Source of the DNA: Deinococcus planocerae
GTDB taxonomy: Bacteria; Deinococcota; Deinococci; Deinococcales; Deinococcaceae
Reading direction: 5' to 3'
NCBI RefSeq assembly: GCF_002869765.1
Contig: NZ_PNOR01000045.1
Location: 1 to 5,000, forward strand
Length of the DNA stretch: 5,000 nt
Shown here: piece by piece, positions 4,835 to 5,000 of the stretch
How positions within the stretch are numbered: position 1 is the first letter of the stretch
Layout of the letters: each line of letters starts with the position of its first letter
Translations under genes and position numbers: made by a program
Notes under the pieces: generated by a model
Told to the model about the DNA's origin: nothing
Seen by the model: only the letters and a program-made list of their open reading frames with translations
Database searches by the model: none

Positions 4835-5000
4835 TCAGCCCTCCTCGTACTCCAGGTAGGTGTAGCCGAGCAGCTCCTCGCCGTAGTCCTCCAGCAGCTC
4901 GTTCTCCTGCTCGGGAGTCAGGGTGCCTACCTTGAGGGCGGCGTCGGCCTGGTCCTCGATGGAGTCGCGCAGCATGACTTCCTCGTAGCCCATCGACTCG
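4835..5000 (-). CDS. speA: Probable biosynthetic arginine decarboxylase, C-terminal 54 residues (runs off the right edge)
   Basis: The visible frame begins ESMGYEEVMLRDSIEDQADA, continues with ALKVGTLTPEQENELLEDYG and ends EELLGYTYLEYEEG before TGA. The closing L-x-GYTYLE, preceded by a helix of the type G-x-L-(T/S)-x-E-(Q/E)-x-x-x-L-L, resembles the C-terminal helical domain of SpeA, the PLP-dependent enzyme that converts arginine to agmatine in polyamine synthesis. The catalytic barrel and PLP lysine lie outside the window, so the assignment rests on a short tail recalled from the family. The continuous coding frame with strong G/C in third positions makes a real gene end very likely even if the name is wrong. 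It converges on the GNAT gene with 22 bases between stops. Confidence 0.65.
   Translation of the reverse strand, partial: ESMGYEEVMLRDSIEDQADAALKVGTLTPEQENELLEDYGEELLGYTYLEYEEG

Noticed and set aside
1..5000. CRISPR array, prophage or defence system
   Set aside because: No regularly spaced direct repeats, phage genes or known defence domains are seen. The only mobile DNA is the IS end at the left edge.

Overview
This is a GC-rich, gene-dense window. Codons end mostly in G or C, genes are packed with 4-base overlaps, and several starts have a TANNNT -10 box just upstream and no Shine-Dalgarno. Together with the gene content (GidA-related protein beside a C-terminally extended TrmB, DUF3006 beside a ComEC-type metallo-hydrolase) this points to Deinococcus or a close relative. 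That assignment is inference; no rRNA or other marker is present.

Layout. Positions 1-224 are the end of an IS5-family insertion sequence carrying the first 63 codons of a leftward transposase. It abuts a leftward block of five genes, read from right to left: a DUF3006 protein (3853-4161), a ComEC-type MBL-fold hydrolase with a lipoprotein-like N-terminus (2900-3856), a short MnmG/GidA-related FAD protein (2046-2846), the tRNA m7G46 methyltransferase TrmB (1039-2049) and a glyoxalase II-like MBL hydrolase (225-1037). The first two are coupled by a GTGA overlap. The next gene has a likely promoter of its own in the 53-base gap at 2847-2899. It is coupled to trmB by an ATGA overlap, and trmB is followed after a single base by the last MBL gene. 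Diverging from DUF3006 across 54 bases is a RimJ/RimL-type GNAT acetyltransferase (4216-4812, +). It converges on the C-terminal end of a gene on the minus strand (4835-5000), probably biosynthetic arginine decarboxylase, with a GC-rich hairpin between them.

How the genes may work together. The gidA-like/trmB/MBL unit has a tRNA-modification theme, though the MBL partner has no known link to it. The DUF3006/MBL pair looks like a separate two-gene unit with one cytoplasmic and one exported product. There is no gene-free stretch longer than about 60 bases, no RNA gene and no CRISPR array.

I found no clearly new system. The points most worth a second look are the IS junction at the stop codon of the MBL gene, a palindromic repeat that appears to have supplied both the C-terminus of the FAD protein and the ribosome binding site of trmB, and the DUF3006/MBL lipoprotein pair.
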